Shown one piece after another: positions 32,040-33,933 of a stretch of 33,933 nucleotides of DNA. A program made the position numbers and the translations under genes. The first letter of the stretch is position 1; each line of letters opens with the position of its first letter. The stretch spans positions 1 through 33,933 of the forward strand of contig CAJUFI010000050.1 of NCBI GenBank assembly GCA_910585665.1, in the 5' to 3' direction. The notes beneath the pieces are model-generated. The model did no database searches. It was not told where the DNA came from and worked only from the letters and a program-made list of their open reading frames with translations. Origin of the DNA: an uncultured Acetatifactor sp. (GTDB taxonomy: Bacteria > Bacillota > Clostridia > Lachnospirales > Lachnospiraceae).

Positions 32040-32158
32040 TATGGCCATCCGGCCGCTTTTTGCCATGAATAAGGTCATTATACCATGAGCAAAGCCTCGC
32101 TCATGGTACTTATGGCCATCCGGCCGCTTTCTGCCATGAATAAGGTCATTATACCATG
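32040..32158. repeat. two tandem 48-bp repeats with -10 boxes upstream of GH43
   Basis: The 48 bp at 32040-32087 recur at 32111-32158 with one mismatch, a 71-bp period. Each copy holds GGCCATCCGGCC and, on the - strand, a perfect TATAAT (32077-32082 and 32148-32153) flanked by GG and GACC. The spacer carries a hairpin: TACCATGAGC (32081-32090) and its complement (32099-32108). No good -35 box precedes either -10. They lie upstream of the GH43 gene and look like duplicated promoter or operator units that need an activator. Confidence 0.85.
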
Positions 32159-32281
32159 TGTCACAAACACTTACCATTTCCTATCATGTTGCCGACTGAC
32201 TTATTCTGCAAATTTCGTTACTTTTCATAAATTTGCCACCGTTTCTCAAAAGAGCCTATTCTCAACGAAATTAATGCAAAT

Positions 32282-32307
32282 AGCCGACAGGGCATGCCCC
32301 GTCGGCT
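32282..32307 (-). terminator. probable terminator of the XRE regulator gene
   Basis: AGCCGAC (32282-32288) pairs with GTCGGCT (32301-32307), and GGGC with GCCC inside, with one A-C mismatch. On the - strand it is followed by ATTTG, a weak T-tract. It lies 33 bp past the stop codon of the regulator gene. The arm shares AGCCGACAGG with the strong terminator at 8759. Confidence 0.45.
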
Positions 32308-32340
32308 GTGCAACATCTGTGGATGCTCCATTGACCGTTT

Positions 32341-33426
32341 CTACACTGTCAGCGCATTTTGCTCCAGTTCCTTCACTACCTTCCGGAACCGCTCCTCCTG
32401 GCGGACGAAGTCGAATTCTTTCTTCTTCAAATCGTCAAGGCTTAGATTACAGGCATTTCCTCTGTAGTTCCTGGCCCTCTTTTCCGAATCGTACTCCAGC
32501 CGGTTCACCAGGAGCCCCCTATAATTTCCCGCGCCATCCTCTGACGCGATAACGGCATATTTTGTCATATTTTCCAGGGCTTCCAGGGTCTTCTCCGCAT
32601 TTTCGCCATATGCATATTGCCAGGCAATCATCTGGTAGAACCGGGCCACATCATCGGCATATAATTTTGCCTCCTCCTCCGAAACCGGCAATTTCAGCAG
32701 ATTAATGCAGAACTCATAGACATGGATGCGCTCCTCCGTGCTGTAGTCACCCTTGCGCAGCAAATCACACCCCGCGGAAAAGGCAACCCTCTCAAGCATG
32801 GAACGAATATATTCCTGGGTGGCCGCTATGCCTTCCTCCCCTTCCTGTGCAAACGAAACCAATACCTCCTTTGTGCAGTGGAGACTTCCGCCCATGTTAG
32901 CATAGTGAAGCGCCTTTTCGTCATCTCCCACCCTTTTATAGGTATAGCATAACGCTGATATAGCATCCTCTCTCAGCTTCGTATCCCTGGACTCCTGAAG
33001 AATCCGCTCCCCCAGCGAAACCATCCTGTCGGTCACCTCCTGAGGAATCTTCCATTCCTGAATCATCTGAAGGGCGCCCATCAGATTCGACATCACCCGG
33101 CAGTCATTTGGGAATTCCCCGTAAGCCTTTTCCCACAGAGCGATATTTCTTTCCGTGTCACCGGCATAGACGCATTCCATGCTCTCGTCCCGGTATGCCT
33201 GTATCCTCTCCTCAATCCGCGCCCGGCTTACGTCCAGCAGCTCATCCACGGTCACATCGAAATAAATCGCTATCTTCGGAAGCATGGTAATGTCGGGATA
33301 TCCTTCGCCCCTCTCCCATTTTCCCACGGACTGAGGCGTGATTCCAAGGTAGTCCGCCAGGGTCTCCTGGGTAATGTTCTTCGCCCGGCGCAGATTGCGC
33401 AGTGTGTCTTTTAAGTTGATTTCCAT
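32341..33426 (-). CDS. XRE-family helix-turn-helix regulator with a long helical C-terminal domain
   Basis: A 361-aa protein. Residues about 5-60 form the Cro/C1-type HTH: LRNLRRAKNITQETLADYLG, TPQSVGKWERGEGYPDI and IAIYFDVTVDELL. The remaining 300 residues are helical and repeat-like (for example NIALWEKAYGEFPNDCRVMSNLM and ALCYTYKRVGDDEKALHYA), resembling TPR-type units that may bind a peptide or protein ligand. Such XRE-TPR regulators occur widely in Lachnospiraceae. The ATG at 33426 lacks a clear Shine-Dalgarno sequence, so translation may be weak or regulated. Promoter and palindromic operator lie at 33492-33542. No neighbouring target is obvious, since the GH43 gene downstream has its own duplicated promoter region. 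Confidence 0.88.
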   Translation of the reverse strand: MEINLKDTLRNLRRAKNITQETLADYLGITPQSVGKWERGEGYPDITMLPKIAIYFDVTVDELLDVSRARIEERIQAYRDESMECVYAGDTERNIALWEKAYGEFPNDCRVMSNLMGALQMIQEWKIPQEVTDRMVSLGERILQESRDTKLREDAISALCYTYKRVGDDEKALHYANMGGSLHCTKEVLVSFAQEGEEGIAATQEYIRSMLERVAFSAGCDLLRKGDYSTEERIHVYEFCINLLKLPVSEEEAKLYADDVARFYQMIAWQYAYGENAEKTLEALENMTKYAVIASEDGAGNYRGLLVNRLEYDSEKRARNYRGNACNLSLDDLKKKEFDFVRQEERFRKVVKELEQNALTV

Positions 33427-33491
33427 AATAGACTTTTAATCGTAGAATCCGCTCTTTGATTCTATGATATAAACCTCGCTTTCCTGATAGT

Positions 33492-33542
33492 GATAAGCGC
33501 TTATCCTGTTTCTACTATACCCCATCTTCAAAACGCTTTCAA
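33492..33542 (-). promoter_or_regulatory. XRE gene promoter with a 14-bp palindromic operator
   Basis: On the - strand TTGAAA (33537-33542) and TATAGT (33514-33519) have a 17-bp spacer, each box matching five of six consensus bases. A perfect palindrome GATAAGCGCTTATC (33492-33505) covers the predicted transcription start. An XRE dimer bound there would block initiation, so autorepression is likely. Confidence 0.7.
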
Positions 33543-33865
33543 GAACCGCAAAGTTTATCTTTAGATGTTTTTTACAACCATTAGGTGTTTTCTGCTTCTG
33601 CTGCCACGGGCTTCCCTGAACTTCCCCGAAACTCATTGATTCCATGGAACTTGCTTCCTATGGGGCTTGTACCGTGGCACAATACCCGCAATCCTGGTTT
33701 CTGGATTGATGTTTTCACTTTACCCTGAAACAATCAGTCCTGGCTGTCCACCCCGTTACTGCGTTTTCGTCAGTTGGCGATGCCACGCACCGCCTCCTTC
33801 CTCCGCCTAATCCCGCGCGGCCATCAAGCGCCGATCACTCTGGAATGCATATACTGGTATACCGG
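33543..33865. other. noncoding region near the right edge
   Basis: No gene with a ribosome binding site was seen on either strand. A short imperfect palindrome (ATATACTGGTATA, near 33848-33860) is present. I see nothing else definite. Confidence 0.3.
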
Positions 33866-33933
33866 TCATAGTTCCAGGGCATCGAAGAAATCCCCCTCTC
33901 CCTCCCGCCGTTCTCCCCTGTATTTCAGGAAAA
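33866..33933 (-). CDS. 3' end of a gene entering from the right (partial)
   Basis: On the - strand a frame runs from the window edge to a TGA at 33868-33866. It encodes 21 residues ending GEGDFFDALEL. The mixed charged and hydrophobic pattern looks like a protein C-terminus. It is too short to identify or to exclude chance. Confidence 0.35.
   Translation of the reverse strand, partial: FLKYRGERREGEGDFFDALEL

Overview
The window is about 34 kb of Firmicutes-type chromosome, most likely a gut Lachnospiraceae (Clostridia) close to Eisenbergiella, Hungatella or Blautia. This is inferred from moderately high GC coding sequence with strong AGGAGG-type ribosome binding sites, sigma-A promoters, PadR, LytTR/GHKL and ArsR regulators, GH51/GH43/GH4 glycosidases and DUF4143 and Rpn-like genes. 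No rRNA, tRNA, CRISPR array, phage structural gene or insertion-sequence transposase was found. The species cannot be fixed from the sequence alone.

Left part (1-8640, all + strand): a secreted repeat protein (409-2547) behind a good promoter and a structured leader; an M42 aminopeptidase (2687-3742); a complete response regulator, ABC ATPase, ABC permease and histidine kinase module (3875-7329) of the peptide-antibiotic sensing and efflux type, with four TCTTTAC-like repeats in front of the transporter genes; and a Gfo/Idh/MocA oxidoreductase (7638-8639) followed by a strong terminator whose 3' half is duplicated.

Middle (8934-22533, mostly - strand): a PadR regulator, a three-part flavoprotein (FMN reductase, SCP2-like domain, membrane domain) and an O6-alkylguanine-DNA alkyltransferase form one operon, with a 22-bp palindrome inside the PadR promoter. 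A + strand Rpn/PD-(D/E)XK gene with a consensus promoter lies beside it. Next, reading leftwards on the - strand from a GH51 arabinofuranosidase, come an overlapping MNT/HEPN pair, a LytTR response regulator, a sensor-less GHKL kinase, a terminator, two ABC exporter half-transporters and a sugar O-acetyltransferase. The physical coupling of an MNT/HEPN pair to a LytTR/GHKL system is the most unusual gene arrangement here.

Right part (22534-33933): an ArsR-family repressor with its operator and a 200-nt leader holding a near-perfect 35-bp duplication, followed by an ABC exporter; a DUF4143 AAA ATPase fronted by three evenly spaced copies of an 11-bp motif; an AraC regulator; a lower-GC AAA ATPase with a truncated partner gene that looks like the remnant of an OLD/RloB-like defence pair; a GH4 glycosidase; a GH43 enzyme lacking its usual C-terminal domain, behind two tandem 48-bp promoter-like repeats; and an XRE regulator with a palindromic operator. 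At the right edge the 3' end of one more - strand gene may enter the window.

Recurring theme: four intergenic regions carry short tandem duplications (13-48 bp) of regulatory DNA (7319/7381, 8777/8845, 22913/23016, 32040/32111), which suggests local slippage or recombination is reshaping expression signals in this chromosome.
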